Shown piece by piece: positions 1-8,349 of a DNA stretch of 64,000 bases. The stretch's first letter is position 1. Each line of letters starts with the position of its first letter. The stretch lies in NCBI GenBank assembly GCA_017307275.1, contig JAFKFK010000027.1, positions 1 to 64,000 on the forward strand, read 5' to 3'. Position numbers and translations under genes: made by a program. Origin of the DNA: Alphaproteobacteria bacterium (lineage in GTDB: Bacteria > Pseudomonadota > Alphaproteobacteria > Reyranellales > Reyranellaceae). The notes below the pieces were generated by a model that did not search any database, had not been told where the DNA came from, and saw nothing but the letters and a program-made list of their open reading frames with translations.

Positions 1-552
1 GTGCCGCAGGTCGAGGTGACCTTCGACATCGACGCCAACGGCATCGTGCAGGTCTCGGCCAAGGACAAGGCCACCGGCAAGGAGCAGCAGATCCGCATCC
101 AGGCTTCGGGCGGCCTCAGCGAGGCCGACATCCAGAAGATGGTGAAGGACGCCGAGCTGCATGCTGAGGAAGACAAGAAGAAGCGCGAGCTGATCGACGC
201 CCGCAACCAGGGCGAGGCGCTGGTCCACTCCACGACCAAGCACCTGACGGAGTACGGCGACAAGGTGAGCCCCACCGAGAAGGCCGAGATCGAAGGCGCG
301 CTTGAAGGGCTGAAGACGGCGCTCACGGGCGAAGACGTCGAGGCGATCAAGGGCAAGACCAACGATCTTGCCCAGGCCGCGATGAAGCTCGGCGAGGCCA
401 TGTACAAAGCCCAGCAGAGCGAAGCGCAGGCCGGTGCCGCGGCGGGCGCTGCCGGGGCCGCCGGCGGGGCCGCGAACGAAGCGAAGGGCGAGAAGGTCGT
501 CGACGCCGAGTTCGAGGATGTCACCGACAAGAACAAGAAGACCGGCTCCTGA
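1..552 (+). CDS. dnaK: Chaperone DnaK (Hsp70), C-terminal part, cut by window edge
   Basis: This is the last 183 codons of the Hsp70 chaperone; the ATPase domain lies outside the window. What is visible starts in the beta-sandwich substrate-binding domain ([20 protein letters not shown]) and runs through the helical lid (about residues 30-135). It ends in an Ala/Gly-rich linker and the acidic tail VVDAEFEDV, which matches the usual DnaK C-terminus that contacts GrpE and co-chaperones. The GTG at position 1 is an internal valine codon, not a start. dnaJ follows 100 bp downstream, the classic dnaKJ pair, with a hairpin in the gap. Confidence 0.97.
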   Translation: MPQVEVTFDIDANGIVQVSAKDKATGKEQQIRIQASGGLSEADIQKMVKDAELHAEEDKKKRELIDARNQGEALVHSTTKHLTEYGDKVSPTEKAEIEGALEGLKTALTGEDVEAIKGKTNDLAQAAMKLGEAMYKAQQSEAQAGAAAGAAGAAGGAANEAKGEKVVDAEFEDVTDKNKKTGS

Positions 553-576
553 GCCGGAGCAACGAACAGGACAAAC

Positions 577-600
577 GGCCTCCCGCGCAAGCGGGAGGCC
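577..600 (+). other. Perfect intercistronic hairpin between dnaK and dnaJ
   Basis: A perfect 10-bp stem (GGCCTCCCGC / GCGGGAGGCC) closes a GCAA tetraloop. No T-run follows, so it does not look like an ordinary Rho-independent terminator. Its place directly after dnaK suggests an mRNA-stabilising 3' end or a partial attenuator that lowers dnaJ relative to dnaK. Confidence 0.7.
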
Positions 601-652
601 GACCTGCAAGGGGCATCCTTTGATGTGCATGTTGGGGGCCGCGTAGAGCGCT

Positions 653-1777
653 ATGTCGCAGGACTATTACGAGTTACTGGGAGTCGGCCGCGCGGCCAGT
701 GCCGACGACATCAAGAAGGCATTCCGCAAGCTTGCCATGCAGCATCACCCGGATCGCAACCAGGGTGACAAGGATGCCGAGAAGAAATTCAAGGACATCA
801 ACCACGCCTACGACATCCTGAAGGACCCAGAGAAGCGTGCCGCATACGACCGCTATGGGCCGGCTGCCTTCGAAGGCGGGGCCGGGCCGGGCGGTCCGTT
901 CCAGGGTGGTCAGGGCTTCGATTTCGGCTCGGTGTTCGGCGACATCTTCGAGGAGATGTTCGGGGCCGGCGGGGGCCGTGGGCGTCCCGGCGGGCGCGCC
1001 GACATGCGCGGCCAGGACCTGCGCTTCAATCTCGAGATCACGCTGGAGCAGGCGTACGGCGGCACCGAAGCCACGGTACGCGTGCCGAGCTCCATCTCCT
1101 GCGAAGCCTGCCATGGCAGCGGGGCCGAGCCCGGCTCCAAGCCGCAGCAATGCGCCACCTGTCACGGCCGCGGCCGTCTCAGAGCGCAGCAAGGATTCTT
1201 CACCGTCGAGCGCACCTGCCATACCTGCCACGGCGCGGGCCAGGTGATCGACAAGCCCTGCCGCACCTGTGCAGGCCAGGGCCGTGTGCGGCGCGAGAAG
1301 ACGCTCAAGGTCAACATCCCGGCCGGCGTCGAGGACGGCACCCGCATCCGCCTCTCGGGCGAAGGCGAGGCTGGCGCGCGCGGCGGACCGGCGGGCGATC
1401 TCTACGTGTTCCTGTCGGTGCGTCGCCATCAGCTCTTCGAGCGTGAAGGCGCCGACGTGCATTGCCGCGTGCCCATCTCGATGGTGCAGGCCACGCTCGG
1501 CGGCAGCATCGAAGTGCCGACCCTCGACGGCAAGATGGCGCGCATCAACATTCCGGCCGGCGCCCAGGGCGGCCACCAGTTCCGCATGCGCGGCAAGGGC
1601 ATGCCGATCGTGCGCTCCAGCCAGCACGGCGACATGTACATCGAGATCAATGTCGAGACGCCGACCAACCTGACGTCCAAGCAGAAAGAGCTGCTCAAGG
1701 AGTTCGAGAAGGCCGGCAAGACCAGCCCCGAATCCGAGGGCTTCTTCAGCAAGGTCAAGGAAATGTTCGGCGGCTGA
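653..1777 (+). CDS. dnaJ: Chaperone protein DnaJ (Hsp40, class A)
   Basis: Co-chaperone that delivers unfolded clients to DnaK and stimulates its ATPase. The 374 residues show the full class A layout: a J domain (1-70) with the HPD motif at 32-34, a Gly/Phe-rich linker (about 75-115), four CxxCxGxG zinc repeats (150-157, 167-174, 189-196, 203-210) and the C-terminal substrate-binding beta domains. The fourth repeat reads CRTCAGQG, so all eight Cys are present. Length is normal for the family. The ATG at 653 gives the standard [11 protein letters not shown] start. The next gene begins 2 bp after its stop, so they are probably cotranscribed. Confidence 0.98.
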   Translation: MSQDYYELLGVGRAASADDIKKAFRKLAMQHHPDRNQGDKDAEKKFKDINHAYDILKDPEKRAAYDRYGPAAFEGGAGPGGPFQGGQGFDFGSVFGDIFEEMFGAGGGRGRPGGRADMRGQDLRFNLEITLEQAYGGTEATVRVPSSISCEACHGSGAEPGSKPQQCATCHGRGRLRAQQGFFTVERTCHTCHGAGQVIDKPCRTCAGQGRVRREKTLKVNIPAGVEDGTRIRLSGEGEAGARGGPAGDLYVFLSVRRHQLFEREGADVHCRVPISMVQATLGGSIEVPTLDGKMARINIPAGAQGGHQFRMRGKGMPIVRSSQHGDMYIEINVETPTNLTSKQKELLKEFEKAGKTSPESEGFFSKVKEMFGG

Positions 1778-1779
1778 CG

Positions 1780-2529
1780 GTGAGCCTCGCCGCGTCGATC
1801 TCGGATGTTGTCGTCTCGGCTTTGCTGCCGGTCGCTTCCGCTTCCTTGATCTTTCTCGCCGAGGCGAAGGGACCGCTTTCCGGTCCGATCCGGAAAACCC
1901 GTGGCGTCGTCGCTCCCTACTTCGCGTCAGTCGCCGTACTGTTCGGTCTGTTCGCGGCCCTGCTGGCGAGCGATGTGTGGCAGAAGACCAACGAAGCCAA
2001 GCGGGCCGTGCTGGCGGAAGCCCATGCCGTCGAGACCTTGGGCTATTTCGCGCGCGCCAACGATCTCGAGGAGCTGCTCTTTCCCCGCCTGAAGGCCTAC
2101 GCCAAGGCGGCAAGTGCGGAGGATCCCTATTCTTCTGCGATCGGTCCAGCCCGCAACGAGACCGACAAGGCTGCCCTCGACATCCTCACCACGATCTCGC
2201 AGGCCTATGGCGTCGACGGCCCTACTCGTTCGGCCATGCTGACGACGGCCCGTGAGCTGCTGCGCGCCCACGACAATCGGCTGAGCCTCGCCAACGACGT
2301 GACGGCGCCCATCAAGTGGATCGCCATCGTGGTCCTGGGCGCGCTGACGCAGATCGCCCTGCTTCTCGTTCATGTCGACAACCAGCGTGCCATGCGGGCA
2401 GCGATCGGCCTGTTCACCGTCGCATTCGCTTTCTGTCTGGTGGTCGTGACGATCTTCGATTCGCCCTTCGACACCATCCTGAGAAACGAGCCCGCCGCCA
2501 GTCTCAACTTCACATTGGGCAGTCTCTAA
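1780..2529 (+). CDS. DUF4239-type (bestrophin-like) membrane protein
   Basis: Predicted 249-residue integral membrane protein. The start is taken as GTG at 1780, 2 bp after the dnaJ stop, because the upstream part of this open frame is only dnaJ read out of frame. Hydrophobic segments lie near residues 8-25, 45-62, 180-200 and 210-230. The motif after the second helix (LLASDVWQKTNEAKRAVLAEAHAVETL) resembles the DUF4239 core, in which Glu and Ala residues follow a TM helix. Function is unknown for the family. Its TAA stop overlaps the TAG stop of the convergent ABC gene by 4 bp (CTAA). The family call is from pattern recognition only. Confidence 0.72.
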   Translation: MSLAASISDVVVSALLPVASASLIFLAEAKGPLSGPIRKTRGVVAPYFASVAVLFGLFAALLASDVWQKTNEAKRAVLAEAHAVETLGYFARANDLEELLFPRLKAYAKAASAEDPYSSAIGPARNETDKAALDILTTISQAYGVDGPTRSAMLTTARELLRAHDNRLSLANDVTAPIKWIAIVVLGALTQIALLLVHVDNQRAMRAAIGLFTVAFAFCLVVVTIFDSPFDTILRNEPAASLNFTLGSL

Positions 2530-3488
2530 GCGGCCAACACGCAGCGCACGGCGTGCGCCGTCTCGACTTCGCGCAGCGACGGCACCGACGCCGTGCAGTC
2601 CGGCCTGACGAACTTGCAGCGCGGTGCGAAGCTGCAGCCACCCGGCACTTCGGCAAGATCGGGCGGCGCGCCAGGAATTGCTTCCAATCTCTGGCCGCGC
2701 ATCCCGTCATGCACCGTCGACGCCAGCAGGCCGCGGCTATAGGGGTGCTGCGGCGCATCGACCATGCGCTCGACCGGCGCCAGCTCGACCAGTTTGCCGG
2801 CATACATGACACCGATCCGGTCGGACACCTCGACGGCCACCCCGATATCGTGGGTGACGAAAATCACGCCGAGGTCGAACTCGCGCTGCAGCTCGCGGAT
2901 CAGCAGCAGCACCTGGATCTGGACGGTCGCGTCGAGCGCGGTGGTCGGCTCATCCGCCAGCAGCAGGCTGGGATTGCAGGACAAGGCCAGCGCGATCATG
3001 GCACGCTGCCGCATGCCGCCTGACATTTCGTGCGGATAGGCCTTGAGCCGCTGCTCGGGCGAGGGGATGCGCACCATCTCCAGCAGCTCGCGCGCGCGCT
3101 TCCAGGAGTCGCTGTCGCTCTTGCCCGTGTGCCGGCGCACCGTCTCGGCAATCTGCTGGCCGATGGTGAAGACAGGATCGAAGGCCGTCGCCGGCTCCTG
3201 GAAGATCATGGCGACCCGTTGCCCGCGCAGGTCGGAGAGCGCCCGCGGCCCCATCTCCAGGACCTCGTCGCCGCCGAGCTTGATGCTGCCCGACCAGCGC
3301 GTGCGATGCTCCGGATGCAGCCGCAGGATCGAGCGCAAGGTTACGCTCTTGCCGGAGCCCGACTCGCCCAGGATCCCGAGCGTCTCGCCGCGCTTCAAGT
3401 CGAAGCTGACGCCATTCACGGCATGCACCGTACGGTCGGGCGTGACGAAGGTGACGTGGAGGTCGTTGACCTGCAGGAGATTGCTCAT
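2526..3488 (-). CDS. Dipeptide/oligopeptide ABC transporter ATPase (DppD/OppD type)
   Basis: First ATP-hydrolysing subunit of the peptide/nickel-type importer encoded here. The 320-residue protein has Walker A GESGSGKS (41-48), a Q-loop in MIFQEP, the signature MSGGMRQR (155-162) and Walker B LLLADEP. A C-terminal Cys-containing oligopeptide/dipeptide extension (CSFAPRCKFVRPDC) is typical of DppD/OppD and often binds an iron-sulfur cluster. I start at the ATG at 3488; longer upstream reading is the shadow of the preceding gene. That start overlaps the stop of the second ATPase gene as ATGA, indicating translational coupling. Confidence 0.95.
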   Translation of the reverse strand: MSNLLQVNDLHVTFVTPDRTVHAVNGVSFDLKRGETLGILGESGSGKSVTLRSILRLHPEHRTRWSGSIKLGGDEVLEMGPRALSDLRGQRVAMIFQEPATAFDPVFTIGQQIAETVRRHTGKSDSDSWKRARELLEMVRIPSPEQRLKAYPHEMSGGMRQRAMIALALSCNPSLLLADEPTTALDATVQIQVLLLIRELQREFDLGVIFVTHDIGVAVEVSDRIGVMYAGKLVELAPVERMVDAPQHPYSRGLLASTVHDGMRGQRLEAIPGAPPDLAEVPGGCSFAPRCKFVRPDCTASVPSLREVETAHAVRCVLAA

Positions 3489-4519
3489 GCCGCCACCGCC
3501 TTGGAATGACCGGACCCGGCCACGCGCATGTGGCAGGCGACGGCCTGCGTTCCGGTATCGGCCAGCGGCGGCTCGGCACGGGCACAGACGTCCTCGGCGA
3601 AGGGACAACGAGTGCGGAAACGGCAGCCGGATGGCGGATTGATCGGGTTCGGCGGATCGCCCTGGATCGGCGCTTCGCGCGTCCGCTTGCGCGGGTCCAT
3701 CGACGGCCGCGCCGACAGCAGCGCCTTCGTATAGGGATGCTGCGGATCGCCGTAGATCGCCTCGACGGGGCCCAGCTCGACAATCTTGCCGAGATACATC
3801 ACCAGCACACGGTCGCTGAGATACTGCACGACGTTGAGGTCGTGGCTGATGAAGACATAGGTGAGGTCGAGTTCCTTCTTGAGGTCGACCAGCATGTTCA
3901 GCACCTGCGCCTCGACGGACTTGTCGAGCGCCGACACCGCCTCGTCGAGAATGATCAGGCGCGGCCGAAGGGCCAGGGCACGGGCGATGTTCACGCGCTG
4001 GCGCTGGCCACCCGACAGTTCGTGCGGGTAGCGATCGGCATAGTTCACCGGATCGAGGCCGACCTTGGCCAGCAGGTCGCGCACGCGCTCGCGCGCCTCG
4101 GCGGCCGGCAGGCCATGTGCCCGCGGGGCGAAGGCCAGGGTCTCGGCGATGGTGAGGCGCGGATTGAGCGAGGCGTAGCTGTCCTGGAACACCATCTGCA
4201 CCTGGCGGCGCAGTTCGTTGACCGTGATGCCGTGCGGTTCGTCGACCGGATCGCCGTCCAGCACCATCGTGCCCTTGTCGGGCTTGATCAGCCGGATCAG
4301 CAACCGCGCCACCGTGGACTTGCCACAGCCCGATTCGCCCACGACGCCCAGGGTTTCGCCCTTGGCGACCGACAGGGTGAGGTCGTCGACGGCGCGCACG
4401 ACCTTGGTGGTGCGGCCAAGAAGTCCACCGGCGACGGGGAAATGCTTGCGCAAACCAGTGGCCAACAGAAGCGGCTGCGCCGGGCCGCCGCGATCCTGAA
4501 TGGGAAGCAATGTGTCCAT
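3485..4519 (-). CDS. Dipeptide/oligopeptide ABC transporter ATPase (DppF/OppF type)
   Basis: Partner ATPase of the same importer (344 residues). Walker A GESGCGKS is at 61-68, followed by Q-loop MVFQDSYASLNPR, signature LSGGQRQRV and Walker B LIILDEAVSALD, where the usual DEP is DEA, a common variant in DppF. The C-terminal CRFRTRCPFAEDVC motif matches the oligopeptide C-terminal domain. Its ATG is 1 bp from the end of the permease gene upstream, and its stop overlaps the start of the DppD-type gene. The order binding protein, DppB, DppC, DppF, DppD is the transcription order on the minus strand. Confidence 0.95.
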   Translation of the reverse strand: MDTLLPIQDRGGPAQPLLLATGLRKHFPVAGGLLGRTTKVVRAVDDLTLSVAKGETLGVVGESGCGKSTVARLLIRLIKPDKGTMVLDGDPVDEPHGITVNELRRQVQMVFQDSYASLNPRLTIAETLAFAPRAHGLPAAEARERVRDLLAKVGLDPVNYADRYPHELSGGQRQRVNIARALALRPRLIILDEAVSALDKSVEAQVLNMLVDLKKELDLTYVFISHDLNVVQYLSDRVLVMYLGKIVELGPVEAIYGDPQHPYTKALLSARPSMDPRKRTREAPIQGDPPNPINPPSGCRFRTRCPFAEDVCARAEPPLADTGTQAVACHMRVAGSGHSKAVAA

Positions 4520-4520
4520 G

Positions 4521-5429
4521 TCAGGCCTTCACATCCATGGCGGCGCGCAATCCATCGCTCATCAGGTTGAAGCAGATCGAGGTAATGAAGATCATCACGC
4601 CCGGCAGCGCCGCCAGCACAGGATTGACGTAGATCGCCTGGCGCAGCGTATTGAGCATCAGGCCCCATTCCGGCTCGGGCGGCTTGACGCCGAGGCCGAG
4701 AAAGCTGAGCCCCGCGGCCAGGATAATCGCCACGCTGATCAGCGACGTGGCGTAGACCAAGATCGGCCCCAGCACGTTGCCGAGCACATGGACCCGCACG
4801 ATGGTAAGCGCGGATGCACCGCTCGCCTTGGCGGCATCGACGAAATCGAAGCCACGCACCTGCGTGGTCACGCTCTCCGAGACGCGGCAGATCGGCGGGA
4901 TGAACACCAGGGTGAGCGAGAGCAGTGTATTCTCTGTGCCGGCGCCCATCGCGCCCGAGAGCGAGATTGCCAGCAGCACCGACGGGAAGGCGTAGAACAC
5001 GTCCATGACGCGCATGATCGCCATGTTGACCTTGCCGCCGACGAAGCCTGCCGTGATGCCGAGCAGGCCGCCGATCAGCAGGGCGCAGACGACGGGCGTC
5101 ACCCCCATGAAGAGCGAAAGGCGGCCGCCATAGATCAGGCGGGCGAACATGTCTCGACCCAGCTCGTCCGTGCCCAGCCAATGGTTGGGCGACCCCAGCG
5201 GATAGAGGCGGCGGATCATGGAGGTCTTGTAGGGATCGGCGAGGCCCAGCCACGGCGCGGCTATGGATGCCAGGACGATCAGGACCAGAAGGCCGGCGCA
5301 GATCAGGGTCACCGGATCGCGGCGCAGGCGGCGGCCGACCGACTGCCAGTAGCCGCGCGAGGCCGACGAAGGTGTCGGCTTCACCAGGACGGCGCCACCG
5401 ATATCGAGCGACGGGCTTTGAACGGCCAT
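4521..5429 (-). CDS. Peptide/nickel-type ABC transporter permease (DppC type)
   Basis: Inner-membrane permease of 302 residues. An N-terminal cytoplasmic stretch of about 30 residues is followed by a first TM (VTLICAGLLVLIVLASIAAPWLGL), a periplasmic loop with the DppC hallmark HWLGTDELGRDMFARLIYGG, and five further TM helices. The EAA-type coupling loop is DAAKASGASALTIVRVHVLG. The family imports di- or oligopeptides, nickel or opines; substrate cannot be told from the permease. It sits between DppB-type and DppF-type genes with gaps of 4 and 1 bp, so it is clearly part of the operon. Confidence 0.95.
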   Translation of the reverse strand: MAVQSPSLDIGGAVLVKPTPSSASRGYWQSVGRRLRRDPVTLICAGLLVLIVLASIAAPWLGLADPYKTSMIRRLYPLGSPNHWLGTDELGRDMFARLIYGGRLSLFMGVTPVVCALLIGGLLGITAGFVGGKVNMAIMRVMDVFYAFPSVLLAISLSGAMGAGTENTLLSLTLVFIPPICRVSESVTTQVRGFDFVDAAKASGASALTIVRVHVLGNVLGPILVYATSLISVAIILAAGLSFLGLGVKPPEPEWGLMLNTLRQAIYVNPVLAALPGVMIFITSICFNLMSDGLRAAMDVKA

Positions 5430-5433
5430 GGCT

Positions 5434-6387
5434 TCAGCCTCGCTTGATTCGGGGATCGACCATGGTCTGGATCACGTCCACGGTCAGGTTCAGCAGCATG
5501 AAGAAGCCGGCCAACACCAGTGTCGTGCCCTGCAGGATCGGCAGGTCGCGACGGAAGATGGCGCTGTTCAGCAGGAAGCCGGTGCCTGGCCAGGCGAACA
5601 CCGTCTCGATCAGGATCGATCCGCCGATCAGATTGCCGGCCTGCAGCCCCATGACCGCGAGGCATGTGGGCGCGGCGTTCTTCAGCACATGGAACAGGAT
5701 CTGCCGGTCGCGCATGCCCTTGGCCTGCAGCGCCGTCACGAACTCCATGCTGAGCGTCTCCTTCACCGTGGAGCGCACGGTTCGGGTGACGACGCCGAGC
5801 GGGATCACCGACAGGGCAATGGTCGGCAAGACCATGTGCGCGAGATGGGCGCGGTCGAAACGCCAGCCCGTCGAGTTCTCCGGGCCGATGCCCATGGGCG
5901 GCAGGGCCCCCAGTTCGACGGCGAAGATGATGACCAGCACGATCGCCAGCCAGAAGTGCGGGACGCTGACGCCCACCAGCGAGATCAGCGTCACCAGCCG
6001 GTCGACGATGCGCGACTTGGCGTAGGCCGCGGCGGTGCCGAGGATGACCGCGAGAGTGAAGGCAAGGAGCGTCGCGGCAATCGCCAGGATGAGAGTGTTG
6101 CCGAACGCCGACGCCACTTCGGTCGCCACGGGCCGTCCCGTGCCGATGGAGGTACCGAAATCACCGGTCAAGGTGACGCCGAGCCAGCGCAGATACTGAA
6201 CCGGCAGAGGCTGGTCGAAGCCGTAATATTCCTTGAGCTTGTCGACCACTTCCTTGGGCGCATCGGGCGGGACGATGGCCGAGATCGGATCGCCGGGCGC
6301 GAGATGCACCAGGCCAAAGACCAGCAGCGACACGCCGAACGCGACGGGCACCAGGTAGATCAGCCTGCGCAAAGCGTAGAGCAGCAT
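5434..6387 (-). CDS. Peptide/nickel-type ABC transporter permease (DppB type)
   Basis: First permease of the importer, 317 residues. It opens with MLLYALRRLIYLVPVAFGVS, the standard DppB first helix, followed by the HLAPGDP motif and a long periplasmic loop ending in YLRWLGVTLTGDFGTSI. Five more helices follow, with the EAA loop FVTALQAKGMRDRQILFHVL. It pairs with the DppC-type permease to form the channel. The gap to the binding-protein gene upstream is 17 bp and to the next permease 4 bp. Confidence 0.95.
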   Translation of the reverse strand: MLLYALRRLIYLVPVAFGVSLLVFGLVHLAPGDPISAIVPPDAPKEVVDKLKEYYGFDQPLPVQYLRWLGVTLTGDFGTSIGTGRPVATEVASAFGNTLILAIAATLLAFTLAVILGTAAAYAKSRIVDRLVTLISLVGVSVPHFWLAIVLVIIFAVELGALPPMGIGPENSTGWRFDRAHLAHMVLPTIALSVIPLGVVTRTVRSTVKETLSMEFVTALQAKGMRDRQILFHVLKNAAPTCLAVMGLQAGNLIGGSILIETVFAWPGTGFLLNSAIFRRDLPILQGTTLVLAGFFMLLNLTVDVIQTMVDPRIKRG

Positions 6388-6404
6388 CGCTTATGCCTCT
6401 CGCG

Positions 6405-8009
6405 CTACTTGAGCTCGATGGGGGTCAGGTCCTGGAACCAGCTCTGCGCCTGCACGAAGCCCTTCACCTTGGGGCTCATGGCGCGTGGGTTGAGATCATG
6501 CGCGATCCAGACCCAGTAGGACTGGTCGACGATGTAGGAGTGAACGTCGGCCAACGCCTTGGTCTGCTCGGCCTTGTCGAAGCTCGTGTGCGCCTTGTTG
6601 ATCATGGCATCGAGCTTCTCGTCCTTGAGGATGCCCCAGTTCGCGCCGACCGGCGGCACGAAGTTGCTGTTCATCAGACGGGTGAAGGCCGAGTAGGGAT
6701 CGACCGTCGCGCGGCTGATGTTGACGCCGTTGACGCCGGCCTTCTTGGCTGCGTCGCCCGTGACCGGCTGGAAGGCGAAGGTGACCAGCGCATTCCATTC
6801 CATGACCTCGAACGAGGCGTCGAAGCCGACGGCGTTCAGGTTCTCCTGCACGTATTCGTTCATCGGCAGCGGCAGCATCTGGCCCGACCCCGAGGTCGAG
6901 ATGGCAATCTTGATCTTGGGCTTGTTGGTGGCCGTGTAGCCCGCCTCGGTCAGCAGCTTCTTTGCCGCCGCCGGATCGTACTTGATGTCGAAGGACGGAG
7001 ACCCGAACCAGGGATGGCCAGGATAGACGTGACCCTTCGATTCGATCATCAGCCCGCCCAGCAGCTTGTTGATGCCGGCGCGATCGATCGCGAGGTTCGC
7101 GGCCTTGCGCACGCGAATGTCGGCCCACGGCGAACCCTCGATCATGCTGGGCTGGTAGGCCCAGTTGTGCGGATACTTGTTGGTGACGATCGTCATGCCG
7201 CCCTGCTTCAGGCGCGGGATCGCGTCGGGCGCCGGCACTTCGATCCAGTCGACCTGTCCCGCCAGCAACGCCGCCGTGCGCGTTGCCGCTTCGGGCATGG
7301 GGAACAGGATCACCCTGTCGAGCTTGGGAACGCGTGCTTTTTCCCAGTAGTCGGCGTTGCGCGACAGTTCCATGCGCTCACGCGGCACGACGCGATCGAC
7401 CTTGAACGGACCGGTGCCCGAGGGCTGAAGAGCGACCTTGTTCCAGTCCTTGCCCTGCTTCTCCCAGTTCGCGGGGCTGGAATAGAAGACGTAGGACATG
7501 TCGTAGGGAAACAGCGAATTCACGATGCGCGTAGTGAGCTCGACCGTGTACTTGTCGATCTTCTTGTAGCCGACCAGGGTCGGGATGCGCGCACGCACCT
7601 GCGCGAGCTGCTTGCTGTCGAACTGGGGCGACTTGTCGTTCAAGACCTTGTCGAGGTTCCAGATCACGGCATCGGCATCGAAGTCCGAGCCGTCGTGGAA
7701 CTTCACGCCCTCGCGCAGTTTGAAGACCCACTTGGTGGGCTCGCCCTCGACCGGCGCCCATGATGTCGCGAGACCCGGGCGGATGTCGGCGATGGAGTCC
7801 GCCTTCGACAGGTCCCAGTTCACCAGCGCGTCGTAGATCGTGTAGCCCGCGAACCTGAAGCCCTCGAATCCCTGGTCGGGCTGACCTGTCGTCAAGGGAA
7901 TGTCCGCTGCTGTCATGCCGATGCGCAGAGTGCCCTGCGAGAGGGCAGGCGTTGCCGTCGCTGCGATGACGCTGAGACCGATGGCGGCGGCTCGAAGGCG
8001 CTTGAACAT
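6405..8009 (-). CDS. ABC transporter substrate-binding protein, family 5, Sec-exported
   Basis: Periplasmic binding protein of the SBP family 5 (peptides, nickel, opines), 534 residues. The N-terminus is a Sec signal peptide (MFKRLRAAAIGLSVIAATATPALSQG), with cleavage likely after ALS or ALA-like residues near 24. Family motifs include GLATSW, FKLREGVKFHDG, PSGTGPFK and IRVRKAANLAIDR. The ATG at 8009 is preceded by GAGGAG at a good distance. It is the first gene of the minus-strand ABC operon and is clearly homologous end to end to the protein at 9765-11384. Substrate is unknown; the adjacent amidase suggests an amide or peptide-like compound. Confidence 0.95.
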   Translation of the reverse strand: MFKRLRAAAIGLSVIAATATPALSQGTLRIGMTAADIPLTTGQPDQGFEGFRFAGYTIYDALVNWDLSKADSIADIRPGLATSWAPVEGEPTKWVFKLREGVKFHDGSDFDADAVIWNLDKVLNDKSPQFDSKQLAQVRARIPTLVGYKKIDKYTVELTTRIVNSLFPYDMSYVFYSSPANWEKQGKDWNKVALQPSGTGPFKVDRVVPRERMELSRNADYWEKARVPKLDRVILFPMPEAATRTAALLAGQVDWIEVPAPDAIPRLKQGGMTIVTNKYPHNWAYQPSMIEGSPWADIRVRKAANLAIDRAGINKLLGGLMIESKGHVYPGHPWFGSPSFDIKYDPAAAKKLLTEAGYTATNKPKIKIAISTSGSGQMLPLPMNEYVQENLNAVGFDASFEVMEWNALVTFAFQPVTGDAAKKAGVNGVNISRATVDPYSAFTRLMNSNFVPPVGANWGILKDEKLDAMINKAHTSFDKAEQTKALADVHSYIVDQSYWVWIAHDLNPRAMSPKVKGFVQAQSWFQDLTPIELK

Positions 8010-8145
8010 TCGTTGCTCCTCAGTTCGGCGTTCCCAGCGGGAGGCGCTCGCGGTCTACTCATGCAAGGGGCAAGCCAATGCCTCTGCCGTGCCGGATCGA
8101 AGGCGCGGCATGTCGATTGCATGGTGTTCACGCGGGAGGGTTTGC

Positions 8146-8340
8146 ATGACTTCGTCTACGAAGGCGCCGACGCTGGAGGAGTTCCGGGCACGCGCCGCGC
8201 TCACTGGTCTCACGTTGACCGAGGAAGACATCGGCCACCTGCACAAGGGCTATGTCGGATTGCTCGGTTTGATGGAGCGCATCCCCCAGCAATGGGCCTG
8301 GGCCGCCGAACCTCCGCACGTTTTCCGCGCCGACGAATAG
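8146..8340 (+). CDS. AtzG/GatC-like small amidase partner protein (DUF4089 type)
   Basis: A 64-residue protein that ends 9 bp before the amidase gene. A purine-rich CGGGAGGG lies just upstream of the ATG at 8146. The pattern EEFRARAALTGLTLTEEDIG, then a hydrophobic helix (GYVGLLGLMERI) and an acidic end, fits the AtzG-like family, which resembles GatC and forms a complex with AtzE amidases. In the characterised atrazine pathway AtzG is needed for AtzE stability. Position, size and direction all support a subunit role for the neighbouring enzyme. Family assignment is by context and pattern, not a search. Confidence 0.75.
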   Translation: MTSSTKAPTLEEFRARAALTGLTLTEEDIGHLHKGYVGLLGLMERIPQQWAWAAEPPHVFRADE

Positions 8341-8349
8341 AGCCATCCC

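Noticed and set aside
674..2113. Long minus-strand open frame opposite dnaJ
   Set aside because: It is the antisense shadow of a GC-rich gene; composition is Arg/Ala/His-rich with no domain, while dnaJ on the plus strand is certain.
8010..8145. Possible riboswitch in the divergent region before the amidase unit
   Set aside because: I could not fit any known aptamer pattern, and the region is short.
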